Origin: Bacillus sp. USDA818B3_A
GTDB lineage: Bacteria > Bacillota > Bacilli > Bacillales > Cytobacillaceae
NCBI RefSeq assembly: GCF_009928415.1
Contig: NZ_JAABNN010000006.1
Span: 139,551-203,550, forward strand
Length of the DNA: 64,000 bases
Reading direction: 5' to 3'
The position numbers and the translations under genes are program-made. The notes below the pieces were generated by a model. The model did not search any database. It was not told the DNA's origin and saw only the letters and a list, made by a program, of their open reading frames with translations. This document shows positions 43,116-51,420 of this stretch, in pieces; position 1 is the stretch's first letter; each line of letters starts with the position of its first letter.

Positions 43116-43712
43116 TCATTTTACTTTGGCAGTGTGCAAAGGATTATCGGTTAAAATTTTTTCCACTTCCTCATACCCTGGTAAAAAAGAATAGTTATAT
43201 CGTGCCGGAAGTGCAAACACGTAAGAATTGTTTCGTCCCAATTCACTTGGGTCCACAGGAGCAGCTCCTATATGAAATACTCCTTGCTTAAGCGAGTTCC
43301 ACTGGCTAATTGTAAATACCATAATTGGAATGTCCTGGCGTGGTGTTTCATTGGTCCATCTTGGATCTCTAATGGATATAATTGGGCCTGTTTCTACTGT
43401 ACTTCCATTTTCAATAGCGACCCCCTCCCACTGACTAGTAATTATGGAATATTCTCTCCAACTTGCAGGAAGCTTAAAGCTAAAACCATATTTTGTATTT
43501 TCATAGACAATGGATTTTGATGCTTCAGAAGAATTAGAAGAAGATGGAGTCTCGTTATTGGAAGTGGTGTTTTGCTGTCCATTGGCCGTGTTGTCATTCT
43601 CATTCTGATTACCGCCCGTTAGACTGCTATTCCTTGAACAACCTATAATAAGAGTAAAGGCTACAGTTATAAAAGCCCATTTAAGAATTGAATTTTTTAA
43701 TGCAACTTTCAT
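43116..43712 (-). CDS. Putative lipoprotein with Asn/Ser-rich linker
   Basis: A 198-residue exported protein. The basic N-terminus and hydrophobic stretch end in the lipobox LIIGC, so Cys25 should be lipidated. Residues 26-68 are a low-complexity Asn/Ser/Thr linker (NENDNTANGQQNTTSNNE). The globular part (about 69-198) starts VYENTKYGFSFKLPASWREYS, the pattern of PsbP-like or DUF1795-like small domains of secreted Bacillus lipoproteins. The function is unknown. GGGG precedes the ATG. It is monocistronic with its own terminator. Confidence 0.78.
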   Translation of the reverse strand: MKVALKNSILKWAFITVAFTLIIGCSRNSSLTGGNQNENDNTANGQQNTTSNNETPSSSNSSEASKSIVYENTKYGFSFKLPASWREYSIITSQWEGVAIENGSTVETGPIISIRDPRWTNETPRQDIPIMVFTISQWNSLKQGVFHIGAAPVDPSELGRNNSYVFALPARYNYSFLPGYEEVEKILTDNPLHTAKVK

Positions 43713-44079
43713 AAAAAATTCCCCTCACATTAGTAATTTTTTAAAAAATGTCGTCCATCTACACATCTCTCCTCCTTTCATAATTTTATATGGTTCTTTA
43801 TGAGAATTAATACGCTAATCGCTAAAAATGGGGGTACAAATATAAGTAGCTGTTTGTGCTTCTAGAATAGATATTTTTCTACAAATATCAGTAACATCTA
43901 GAGATTTTACGTCTTAATTTGTTATAAAAACATGGAATTTTTCTATTCTCTATGTAATATGGAGATTCATGTAGATAAGTTTTATACCGTGTGGGCAGGA
44001 AAAAAACCTCTTCATGCAAAATATTAAAGACAAGACAGAACCGATGTCTTACGAATAAGTTGAAAGGTGGGATTAGCCG
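43713..44079. other. Intergenic stretch, promoters only
   Basis: About 370 bases of AT-rich DNA between the lipoprotein gene and the small TTG-start gene. It must hold both divergent promoters. TATAAA near 43924 and TGTAAT near 43953 are possible -10 elements, but no convincing -35 pairs with them. No ORF or RNA structure stood out. Confidence 0.4.
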
Positions 44080-44262
44080 TTGAATGAAATTACCCTACAA
44101 CAACTCGTCGAAGGTCTGCCGAAGTCTCTATTAAATGCATCCGATCGAGATATAGAAGGATTCCAAAAAATCATCGAAGAAACGATTAAATTGAGAGAAG
44201 GTCATCGAAACCTGCAAAAAATGGTGAAGAACTTCTCACTATCTACTATACAGAGGACTTAA
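44080..44262 (+). CDS. Small unknown protein (60 aa, TTG start)
   Basis: A 60-residue protein (MNEITLQQLVEGLPKSLLN at the start) that I do not recognise. It appears all helical and mildly amphipathic with a basic C-terminus. The only in-frame start is TTG, with AAAGGTGGG eight bases before it. A clean terminator follows 22 bases after the stop, which supports it being a real short transcription unit. No known partner is adjacent. Confidence 0.6.
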   Translation: MNEITLQQLVEGLPKSLLNASDRDIEGFQKIIEETIKLREGHRNLQKMVKNFSLSTIQRT

Positions 44263-44283
44263 TACTAGCTAAGAGAAGAAAGA

Positions 44284-44308
44284 AGAAGGTGTTTAGCCTT
44301 CTTTTTTG
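44284..44308 (+). terminator. Terminator after the 60-aa gene
   Basis: AGAAGG (44284-44289) and CCTTCT (44297-44302) with a seven-base loop, followed by TTTTTG. Confidence 0.7.
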
Positions 44309-44355
44309 TTTAATTTTGAGGAACGGAATATCCATCCTAGTTCACCACTTACATT

Positions 44356-44391
44356 AAAAAAGTGGCACCTGAATCCATCAAGGGCCACTTT
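44356..44391 (-). terminator. Terminator after the CBS-HEPN gene
   Basis: AAAGTGGC (44359-44366) pairs with GCCACTTT (44384-44391); on the minus strand the stem ends in six T residues, just past the stop at 44410. Confidence 0.75.
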
Positions 44392-44409
44392 GTCATATGA
44401 TATTCCCGT

Positions 44410-45219
44410 TTATTTTATCTTCTCACATTCCTCTAATAAATGCTCCGTCTGTTCGATTAAGGATAATGTGTCATTCCAAGAATTTTCCGTATTGATATCT
44501 TGGGAATGGGCCAAATTGTTTCGGAGCTCTTCTAGTTTTTTAAAGAACTCTTTCCCCTTCGTCTTTGTTTCGATACCTAGCAATTTTCTTAGTGGAGTCT
44601 CATTAAGGACAATGTCTCTCTTATCACAAATCTGCAAGCAATCACCCAATTGAATCGCTTCATTCTTAGCTTTCCTCAGAGAAAATAAATCCTCCGCAAA
44701 TTGAATCCTCTTCGGATTTAAATGTTTTTTCCAGGTATCTTCAGGAAAATAATCATTAATAATTCGATATAGATGCATCTCTAATAGAGAGATCAAACCA
44801 AATAGCAGCATGCGAATTGGCGGTTTTTGAAGATCGGCTAAGGTGACAACTTTAGTGATCCTGTTCCCTTCGAGGATAAAAATTCGGTTCGTTTCTTTGA
44901 AAATGAATAGTGTATATAAAAGTGAAGTGGATTCAGAGACTAGTTCGGTTGGAAGAAAACTTCGATAAAAGTCTTTGCAGGTTCCCTCCTTCAATTCGTC
45001 TCTTACCACATAACCAATTATGATTCCATTCTCTTCCACACCAAGAATGTCATAGTCTTTCAACACCATCATGTTTTTAATGCTTGTCGCATCATCTTGC
45101 AGATGACAGGCAACTAATACTTCGGCAATACTGTTAACAGTAATGTTTTGTTCGTATAAAGAACGAAGACTTTGATAAGAACTTACTTTATCGCGCTGCT
45201 GTACTGGGATGACTGGCAT
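44410..45219 (-). CDS. CBS-pair protein with C-terminal HEPN-like domain
   Basis: A 269-residue soluble protein of two parts. Residues about 25-130 resemble a tandem CBS module (ITVNSIAEVLVACHLQDDATSI, then DILGVEENGIIIGYVVRDEL and TNRIFILEGNRITKVVTLADLQKPP), which in other proteins binds AMP, ATP or c-di-AMP. Residues about 135-269 are helical and contain LEELRNNLAHSQ, in which R233 and H238 form the R-x4-H motif of HEPN domains, many of which are ribonucleases. The combination suggests a nucleotide-sensing HEPN protein, though I know no characterised example. GGAGG precedes the ATG; it is monocistronic and has no adjacent MNT-type antitoxin. Confidence 0.65.
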   Translation of the reverse strand: MPVIPVQQRDKVSSYQSLRSLYEQNITVNSIAEVLVACHLQDDATSIKNMMVLKDYDILGVEENGIIIGYVVRDELKEGTCKDFYRSFLPTELVSESTSLLYTLFIFKETNRIFILEGNRITKVVTLADLQKPPIRMLLFGLISLLEMHLYRIINDYFPEDTWKKHLNPKRIQFAEDLFSLRKAKNEAIQLGDCLQICDKRDIVLNETPLRKLLGIETKTKGKEFFKKLEELRNNLAHSQDINTENSWNDTLSLIEQTEHLLEECEKIK

Positions 45220-45412
45220 ATTAATTACCTCCGTTAAAGTCTTCTTCTATTTTACTACATTTCACAAATGACGTTTACTTTTAAAATGAAACTGCTTATC
45301 CTCAAATGGAGATCTCATCTCTGCATATTATTTCATCAACAACTTATAAACCACATAGCTCCCACCCCAAGTGAATACAATGTTATAACACCATTTTGCT
45401 AGGGGGGATGAG

Positions 45413-46876
45413 ATGCCTGATAAGTTAACCTCTCAACAAATGATAAACATCATTAAACATGGGCTAATAAAGACCAGCGCACCCAAGAATATTACGATCG
45501 TCGGTGCAGGTCTTGCAGGACTAGTGTCCGCTTCGCTATTAAAGGAAGCCGGGCACCAAATCGTCATTCTCGAAGCCACAAATGCTGTCGGTGGTCGTGT
45601 TCATACCATTCGTTCCCCCTTTGCCAGCGGTCTTTATCTAAACGCAGGGCCGATGCGTATTCCAGATGCTCATTACTTAACCATAGAGTATATAAAAAAA
45701 TATGGGTTACCTGTAAACGAGTTTATTAACCGAACACCTGTCGATATCCTTTATATCAACGGTGTCAAAACGCGCCTGAACATTTTTGAACGACATCCTG
45801 AAATTCTAAACTTTCCAGTAGCCCCTAATGAAAAAGGAAAGAGCGCAGAGGATCTCTTAAATTTAGCGTTACAGCCAATTATTGATTTTATAAACAAAGA
45901 TCCGGTGAAAAATTGGAATTTGATCGAGAAAGAATTTAAAGACTACTCCTTAGGAACCTTTTTAAAATTTTATCATTATCAATATGGGACGACTTTCTCT
46001 GAAGGCGCAGTGGATATGATTGGTGTGCTCCTTGACTATGAAGCTTATATGGGCATGTCATTTCTTGAAGTTTTACGAGAAGCATCACACTTTAAAACAA
46101 ATCGTTACTATGAAATAACAGGCGGTATGGATTTGCTGCCAAAAGCATTCCTTCCGCAATTAAAAGATGTCATTCGCTATAATCAAAGAATGACAAAAAT
46201 TGTCCAACATCAAAACAGTGTTACCATTCATTCCGACCTGCCGCACACCTTAACTCCATCCACCACCATTACAAGTGATCTCGCGATTCTTACAATCCCC
46301 TTTTCCGTCTTAAGATTTGTCGAAGTGGAACCTTACCATTCTTTTTCCTACTATAAGCGGCGGGCCATTCGTGAAGTGAATTATATGGCGGCAACTAAAA
46401 TTGGCATAGAGTTTAAAAGCCGGTTTTGGGAACGTTTCAATCAATTGGGTGGTAAATCCATTACGGACCTGCCGATTCGCTTTACTTATTATCCAAGTCA
46501 AGGAATTGGCACAAGTGGACCTGCTGTCATGGTGGCTAGTTATACTTGGGCTGATGAGGCATCAACTTGGGAAGGCCTATCCAACGAGGAACGCGTCCAA
46601 TTTGCTTTAAAAAATTTAGCGCAAGTTTATGGAGACATCGTTTATTCTGAATTTGTCGTTGGGACTTCCTTTAGCTGGGTTGAAAATCCATATTCAACAG
46701 GAGCGTTAGCGACTTTCGAACCGGGGCAGGAAGAAGAAATATTCCCCTATATTCCTACGCCTGAAGGGAGAGTTCACTTTGCCGGTGAACATACTACACT
46801 AACCCATGGCTGGATGCAAGGGGCGATTGAGTCCGGAATACGGGTCGCCTATGAAGTGAATGACCGGCCGAAATAA
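45413..46876 (+). CDS. Flavin-containing amine oxidase (L-amino-acid/monoamine oxidase family)
   Basis: A 487-residue FAD enzyme. The dinucleotide-binding motif is ITIVGAGLAGLVSASLLKEAG (about 23-43, given approximately), followed by ILEATNAVGGRVHT. The FAD-closing motif near the C-terminus is HFAGEHTTLTHGWMQGAIESG, given as two parts. The first 20 residues are helical and there is no secretion signal, so it acts in the cytoplasm. The family oxidises amines or L-amino acids to imines with H2O2. It is unrelated in sequence to the copper oxidase at 32922. GGGGGG lies upstream of the ATG. Confidence 0.86.
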   Translation: MPDKLTSQQMINIIKHGLIKTSAPKNITIVGAGLAGLVSASLLKEAGHQIVILEATNAVGGRVHTIRSPFASGLYLNAGPMRIPDAHYLTIEYIKKYGLPVNEFINRTPVDILYINGVKTRLNIFERHPEILNFPVAPNEKGKSAEDLLNLALQPIIDFINKDPVKNWNLIEKEFKDYSLGTFLKFYHYQYGTTFSEGAVDMIGVLLDYEAYMGMSFLEVLREASHFKTNRYYEITGGMDLLPKAFLPQLKDVIRYNQRMTKIVQHQNSVTIHSDLPHTLTPSTTITSDLAILTIPFSVLRFVEVEPYHSFSYYKRRAIREVNYMAATKIGIEFKSRFWERFNQLGGKSITDLPIRFTYYPSQGIGTSGPAVMVASYTWADEASTWEGLSNEERVQFALKNLAQVYGDIVYSEFVVGTSFSWVENPYSTGALATFEPGQEEEIFPYIPTPEGRVHFAGEHTTLTHGWMQGAIESGIRVAYEVNDRPK

Positions 46877-46905
46877 ACAAGTAAAAAGCAGTTTAATATT
46901 TTTAC

Positions 46906-46934
46906 AAAGGTTGCCCAAAAGACTGGCAACCTTT
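46906..46934. terminator. Hairpin between convergent genes
   Basis: AAAGGTTGCC (46906-46915) pairs with GGCAACCTTT (46925-46934). The following sequence is only weakly T-rich on the plus side, so efficiency is uncertain; the minus side has TGTAAAAATATT. Confidence 0.55.
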
Positions 46935-46949
46935 TGAACTAACGCTGGA

Positions 46950-47678
46950 TTATGTGTCACTGGATAAACGATCTAAATAAAAGTTCAATAGACCCGGATA
47001 TTCCAACATTTCTTCCCTGCCCTTGTCTGTTATTACATAAGTACCTCTCTTAATTCTTTCAAACCAACCATAATAATTTTTTACAAGAATCGATGAAGTT
47101 TTGTCTCCAGTTCCCAATTGAATTAACTTTTTCGGGGATAGCGGACCAAAATGCCTCAAGTAACAGCCGATCTGGATACAGTTCTCCTTATAGGCTGTCA
47201 TTATTTTGGTCCGATTGCTTCCTCCCAAATTGAAATCTGCACTCCGGCCATTGATTTCCTTTAGAACCGCTTGTCTTCTTAATTTGCTTTGCCCCATACT
47301 CCTGCGACGATCAAACGATGATGGATGGAACAGGACCTCTGCTTTCGCTCGACTCGATAGGCTTGAAACGACAATTAATCCCAGCTCCAGCCGTCTTATT
47401 AAATGGCATTTATCCGCCCAGCGTCTAGAATTTAAACGCTGCTTTGGTTTTGGAATGGCAATATACACTTGATTCGTGATCCGCTGCCGTTTGGCAGCCT
47501 GGATGAGCAAATCAACACTTAACGTCAGCTTTAGTTCAATGACCACTAACTCCTCACCCTTAACCGCAACTATATCACAATCTCTAACCTCACCGTAAAC
47601 CTCAAAACCTTCATTCACAAAAAATGTCTGAATTGGTTTATATAAATCCATCTCTTGCAGCTTCTTTGTTTCCGTCAT
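46950..47678 (-). CDS. DUF2161 family PD-(D/E)XK nuclease-fold protein
   Basis: A 242-residue protein that I recognise as DUF2161. Near the N-terminus it has the restriction-endonuclease-like pattern CDIVAVKGEELVVIELK (about 34-50): D35, then ExK at E48 and K50. That is the PD-(D/E)XK catalytic signature. The C-terminal 90 residues look like a winged helix (LGTGDKTSSILVKNYYGWF, then GTYVITDKGREEM), as in DNA-binding proteins. So a DNA nuclease or nuclease-derived protein is likely. The start used is the ATG with GGTGA before it, not the upstream TTG. It is monocistronic with no methylase partner. Confidence 0.72.
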   Translation of the reverse strand: MTETKKLQEMDLYKPIQTFFVNEGFEVYGEVRDCDIVAVKGEELVVIELKLTLSVDLLIQAAKRQRITNQVYIAIPKPKQRLNSRRWADKCHLIRRLELGLIVVSSLSSRAKAEVLFHPSSFDRRRSMGQSKLRRQAVLKEINGRSADFNLGGSNRTKIMTAYKENCIQIGCYLRHFGPLSPKKLIQLGTGDKTSSILVKNYYGWFERIKRGTYVITDKGREEMLEYPGLLNFYLDRLSSDT

Positions 47679-47912
47679 ATGTGAATCACCGTCCAATTCA
47701 AACCTTACTTGCTAATATAGCATTTTGGAAATACATTTATAATTAAATTTACATGATAAATGGATAATGGAAAAGCTTTATTACACATGTAAACTTAGCT
47801 GGATAGTAAAAATATGATGTAACCAGAAATACATAAAATTGTAACCTTCTATTAAAATGAATGAAAAATTACTATGGGATAATTATTACTTTAAGGAGTT
47901 GTAAGGGATGAG

Positions 47913-48872
47913 GTGATACTAGATTTGACACGGGTAAAGAAGAATAAGAGAAAAATAAGATGGAGGAGAGTGTTAGGGGCCCTAGTTTTATTTAGTATTT
48001 TTTTAGTGGGTCTTATGCAAATATTTCAGTACATAGAAGGCACCATACAAACCATCAACCAGCCACTAAAAGCAAAAGGCACAGACTTTCAAGGAGAGAA
48101 AAATAAACTAGGAGCGGTAAATGTTCTACTATTAGGAAGTGATACTCGGGGAGAAAAACAAGCTCGAACCGATACGATTATGGTGGCACATTATGACCCG
48201 GAAACTCATAAAATAAAGCTTATCTCTCTTATGCGTGATATGCTGGTCTCTGTTCCAGGATATGGCCAGCAAAAATTAAATGCGGCCTATTCGTTTGGCG
48301 GTGCTGAATTATTAAGAGAAACGATTAAGGAAAATTTCGGACTCGGCATCCATTATTACGCTATCATTGATTTTAAGGGATTTGAAAAAGTAGTCGATCT
48401 CCTCGTTCCAGATGGAATTAAAGTAGATATCCCTTATGAGATGTCGTATGGGATCGAAACGAAATTAGAAGAAGGCGAACAAATACTTCATGGCAAGGAG
48501 TTACTAGGATATGTTCGTTTTCGTCACGATCGGTTAAGTGATTTTGGCCGGATTCAAAGGCAGCAAGAAGTGATCTCTAAATTAACAGATGAAGCGGTAA
48601 GTCTGCAAAGTGTGGTCAAACTCCCTAAGCTATTAAGTCTTATGAATACATACATTGATACAAACATGGATCGTTCGACCATTCTGGCAATTGGAAAAGA
48701 TGTTCTAACGAGTAAAAGCAGAAATATAGAAACGCTTCGTATCCCTGAAGATGGCAGTTTTGAAAACAAACGGGATGAAGATCTCGGTGCGGTATTAGAT
48801 GTTGATTTTGATGAGAATATAGAGGCGCTCAAATCTTTTCTAGATGGAAAAAGTGTGGCTCAGAATGAATAA
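47913..48872 (+). CDS. LytR-CpsA-Psr (LCP) family protein
   Basis: A 319-residue membrane-anchored enzyme of the LCP family, which attaches teichoic acids or other anionic polymers to peptidoglycan outside the cell. A basic N-terminus and one membrane helix (about 20-42) are followed by the LCP domain: VNVLLLGSDTRGEKQARTDTIM, SLMRDMLVSVPGYGQQKLNAAYSFGG in two parts, and VRFRHDRLSDFGRIQRQQ with conserved Arg and Asp residues. The GTG at 47913 is the outermost start; AGGTGAT is ideally placed for an in-frame TTG at 47925, so the start is uncertain by four codons. Strong terminator after it. Confidence 0.9.
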   Translation: MILDLTRVKKNKRKIRWRRVLGALVLFSIFLVGLMQIFQYIEGTIQTINQPLKAKGTDFQGEKNKLGAVNVLLLGSDTRGEKQARTDTIMVAHYDPETHKIKLISLMRDMLVSVPGYGQQKLNAAYSFGGAELLRETIKENFGLGIHYYAIIDFKGFEKVVDLLVPDGIKVDIPYEMSYGIETKLEEGEQILHGKELLGYVRFRHDRLSDFGRIQRQQEVISKLTDEAVSLQSVVKLPKLLSLMNTYIDTNMDRSTILAIGKDVLTSKSRNIETLRIPEDGSFENKRDEDLGAVLDVDFDENIEALKSFLDGKSVAQNE

Positions 48873-48922
48873 AATAATGAGCTGCGATCTGATTGTTGCA
48901 GCATTCAATGTTTACTACTACA

Positions 48923-48967
48923 AAAAGCAATTAAAGCCATGTGAATTCCTTGGCTTTAATTGCTTTT
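48923..48967 (+). terminator. Strong terminator after the LCP gene
   Basis: Seventeen-base perfect arms: AAAAGCAATTAAAGCCA (48923-48939) and its complement (48951-48967), ending in four T. Confidence 0.85.
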
Positions 48968-49247
48968 GTATAAATTTTAAACACTGAAAGAGAAGCTGCC
49001 AGTAATCGCGCAGGTTTTGTTTTCTTTTAACCTGATTGACTACCGAAGACCACAAAAATATTTTAACTGGGTAGACAATAGACCTTATTGTCAACTGAAA
49101 ACTAAAAAATAGTGTAATTAGGTATTTAAATAGTCAATCATTAAAGCAAAGCTTACTTGTTTGCTATTTTGTGAACATGCCTAACTTCTTTATTCATTGG
49201 GGGATTCCTAGTTAACGATGCATGTAATCTTGCACGATGAACCCCTC
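48968..49247. other. Intergenic stretch with a GC-bounded hairpin
   Basis: Mostly AT-rich DNA. Just past the DUF3291 stop, about 49195-49245 contains GGGG/CCCC flanks and an inner CGTGCA/TGCA-CG pairing on the minus strand without a T run. It may be a weak terminator or mRNA element. An open frame of about 36 codons overlaps it, but has no start codon with a site. Confidence 0.35.
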
Positions 49248-49715
49248 CTACTTCACCATGCACGGTTCCCCTTTTTCATCGAAAGCGTGCTTAAAATCAA
49301 ATGCAAATGGAGTCGGGCCATTCTGAATATAATACTGGTATCTCTTGAAAGCTTCCTCCCATGAGACACCCTTTAGATTATCTGTCCACCACACTACATA
49401 CGAAAAGTGTTTCTCTTGATAAGGTTCCATCCATTTGCTCCGATCTCGCAACGCTTGCTTATGCTTACCTGAATAAGTAAAATGATATAAGGATTCAAGG
49501 CTTTTCCATACTGTTAATGTAAGAATAGGGTAACCGTTCCCGTTTATAGCTTCCTCGGGAAAAGGAACTTCATCAGATGGAAACGCCTCTAGAAGCTGTC
49601 CAGATTTAGTTGCCTGGCGAAAAACTTCCGTGCCCACTTCAAAAAATTCACGAGAGGCCGGATGATTATATGGGTTGTTTAGCCTGCCAACAGTATAGAT
49701 GGACACAAATGCCAT
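49248..49715 (-). CDS. DUF3291 family protein
   Basis: A 155-residue protein of the DUF3291 family, which has a dimeric alpha/beta-barrel-like fold and no known reaction. Typical features are LNNPYNHPASREFFEVG, ILTLTVWKSLESLYHFTYSG and ERSKW-like RDRSKWMEPYQEKHFSYVVWW, read in parts. The N-terminus MAFVSIYTVGRL follows GGAGGG at good spacing; an ATG 72 bases earlier is in frame but lacks a site. It lies downstream of an unknown membrane protein gene on the same strand, 77 bases away. Confidence 0.82.
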   Translation of the reverse strand: MAFVSIYTVGRLNNPYNHPASREFFEVGTEVFRQATKSGQLLEAFPSDEVPFPEEAINGNGYPILTLTVWKSLESLYHFTYSGKHKQALRDRSKWMEPYQEKHFSYVVWWTDNLKGVSWEEAFKRYQYYIQNGPTPFAFDFKHAFDEKGEPCMVK

Positions 49716-49792
49716 AAAAAGCCCTCCATGATACAGTTTTTTAAGACTTAAATAGATATTGAGGGAGCAAAGTGTTTTAATAGACATATAAA

Positions 49793-50407
49793 CTAGATAA
49801 ATAACTTAATATTAGACTTCACTGCAGGCAGCAGATCATAAATAATTTCATAGATAATACCATATGACATAACAATAGCTGGAATAATAAGAAGCACGAA
49901 AAAAACATACGTGGATTTTCTTCTGCCATTAGATTGTTCAATCCAAATGGTAACAAAATGAACCGACATGGCTAGTAAGAGGCCTCCTATTATGAAAAGA
50001 ATTGAGAATAAAGTAATTCCTAAAGGGGCCTGCGGTCCAAATAAATCCTGATCTGGATTTGATAAAAAGAACGGAATACCATAAACACATAAATTAAAAC
50101 ACCCATAAACCAACCCTTTACCTATCCACTTCTTTGGCAATAAATCGTGAATACCCATAAATATCATACTATTTGCTAAAGAAAACCCAATCCCTAATAT
50201 CACCAAGGCAAATGTGCCTTGGAAGGTAAATCCTCCAGCCATTTCAGGAAAAACGACCGCAATGATTTTCATGATGAATCGTAATAATAAACCGGAAAGA
50301 AACCCGGTAATGACAGCTGAAAAAAAGCCGATTCCTAATTTACTCGCTATCCTTGTCAACCGAATTGGTATGCTAGTTCTTCCAGTCTCTTTTGTTTGTG
50401 GATTCAT
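49793..50407 (-). CDS. Unknown membrane protein, about six helices
   Basis: A 204-residue hydrophobic protein that I do not recognise. About five to six membrane helices are visible, including LGIGFFSAVITGFLSGLLLRFIM, TFALVILGIGFSLANSMIFMG and YVFFVLLIIPAIVMSYGII (each in one span). The loop HDLLPKKWIGKG carries positive charge. GGGGGG lies five bases before the ATG at 50407; a start 39 bases earlier has no site. Nothing suggests a transported substrate. The DUF3291 gene follows on the same strand. Confidence 0.65.
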   Translation of the reverse strand: MNPQTKETGRTSIPIRLTRIASKLGIGFFSAVITGFLSGLLLRFIMKIIAVVFPEMAGGFTFQGTFALVILGIGFSLANSMIFMGIHDLLPKKWIGKGLVYGCFNLCVYGIPFFLSNPDQDLFGPQAPLGITLFSILFIIGGLLLAMSVHFVTIWIEQSNGRRKSTYVFFVLLIIPAIVMSYGIIYEIIYDLLPAVKSNIKLFI

Positions 50408-50718
50408 TTTTAGCCCCCCAAAAAGGATCTTAGTATCTTTCGTCAAACTAATTTATCCCAATTCACCTCCTGCAAAAACTCGAAACTTTTCATTCACTTT
50501 TTTGACGGCACTACCATGTTAATTAGTCATTCATTTCTTTATATGTAGGTTTTGTGAATTTCTTACAGTGTTTTTAAATGTTTTTAATATTTTTAACGAC
50601 TAAACATCCTCATGAATTTTTCCATTTGCAAACAAAAAGAACTAGTCCCCGGGTCCCTATTTTAGGCAACCGAAGACCAGTTCTTATTTGGAAGTAGTAC
50701 TTTATTTTAACACGCCTG
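50408..50718. other. Intergenic stretch with one terminator and short ORF traces
   Basis: The right part contains the terminator of the DsbA-family gene. The left part (about 50440-50520, minus strand) has a perfect AGGAGGTGA followed only by very short frames of 7-16 codons, so it may be the remains of a small gene or a leader. Confidence 0.4.
50632..50685 (-). terminator. Terminator after the DsbA-family gene
   Basis: AAGAACT, GTC and CCGG on one arm pair with CCG, GAC and AGTTCTT on the other (50637-50685); the minus strand ends in TTTTTG. It lies 34 bases past the gene stop. Confidence 0.7.
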
Positions 50719-51420
50719 TTACTTTTTAGGGATTTCACAGCCACCGTCATCACATGCGAGACCTTCGTTATTGTTTAGAACAACAATTTGGTCCTCTGCA
50801 ATAATTTTCTCTAATGCCTGTACAAACACCTGGGTTGGCTGGGCACCCGTAAGGGCGTATTTTTTATTAATAAGATAAAATGGTACACCTGTGATCCGAT
50901 ACTGTTGAGCAGTTTGCTCATCAGCACGAACGGCATCTGCCATCTCATCACTAGCTAGCATTTTTTCTACAGCTTGCCGGTCTAACCCTACTTCGACTGC
51001 CAATTCCGTTAAAGTCTTATGATCACCGATATGCTTGGATTCAGTGAAATGAGCACGTAAGATCCGTTCGGTCATCTCTTTCATTAATCCTTTTGTTTTG
51101 GCATACATCGTTAAACGGTGAGCGTCGAAGGTATTGGTTTGAACGAGTGTATCCATATGATAATCTAATCCAGCTTCCTTTGCCATTTGGACCATGTTTT
51201 GAGTATTGGCCTTTGCTTGGGCAATACTCATACCATATTTCTTGGCTAGGCTTTCGTAAATATTTTCCTTAACATCTCGTTCCTTTGCAGGATCCAGTTC
51301 AAAGCATCTATAAGTCACTTCAATTGGATGGTCAATCTGATTAATGGCATCTTCCAGACGCCTTTTGCCAATATAGCAAAATGGTCAAGCAAAATCTGTC
51401 CACATCTCGATTTGCATCAT
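50719..51420 (-). CDS. DsbA-family (FrnE-like) oxidoreductase with in-frame TGA at the active-site Cys
   Basis: A FrnE-like thiol:disulfide oxidoreductase of 233 residues if one TGA is read through. GGAGGG lies eight bases before the ATG at 51420. Translation gives MMQIEMWTDFA, a TGA (51387-51385), then PFCYIGKRRLEDAINQ. The family motif here is CPFCYIGKR, so TGA replaces the first, nucleophilic Cys. The remaining 199-residue frame is intact, with the thioredoxin-fold helix insert and the cis-Pro loop ITGVPFYLINKKYALTGAQP, plus a C-terminal Cys pair. Either selenocysteine is inserted or the codon is a nonsense mutation or sequencing error. Restart at the internal GTG (51318) would give a protein lacking the active site. 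Confidence 0.8.
51346..51387 (-). promoter_or_regulatory. Candidate bacterial SECIS-like hairpin after the TGA
   Basis: After the TGA the minus strand has GGCGTCT, the loop GGA and AGATGCC (51362-51346), a seven-pair stem with one G-U pair. The loop begins 30 bases after the TGA and starts with G. As I recall, bacterial SECIS elements need a 3-14 base loop 16-37 bases from the UGA with G among its first two bases; this hairpin meets all three. A second possible stem, TTTTGC/GCAAAA, lies closer to the TGA. Confidence 0.35.

Noticed and set aside
45413..46876. Flavin amine oxidase considered as part of the amine-to-formaldehyde module
   Set aside because: It is 6 kb away behind unrelated operons, is monocistronic, and its family prefers amino acids and larger amines, so there is no sequence reason to include it.
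49140..49247. Minus-strand open frame after the DUF3291 gene, first taken for a frameshifted C-terminal extension
   Set aside because: A homopolymer AAAAAGGGG near the stop could allow a shift, but the 155-residue DUF3291 protein already has a normal family C-terminus, and the extra frame has no start of its own.
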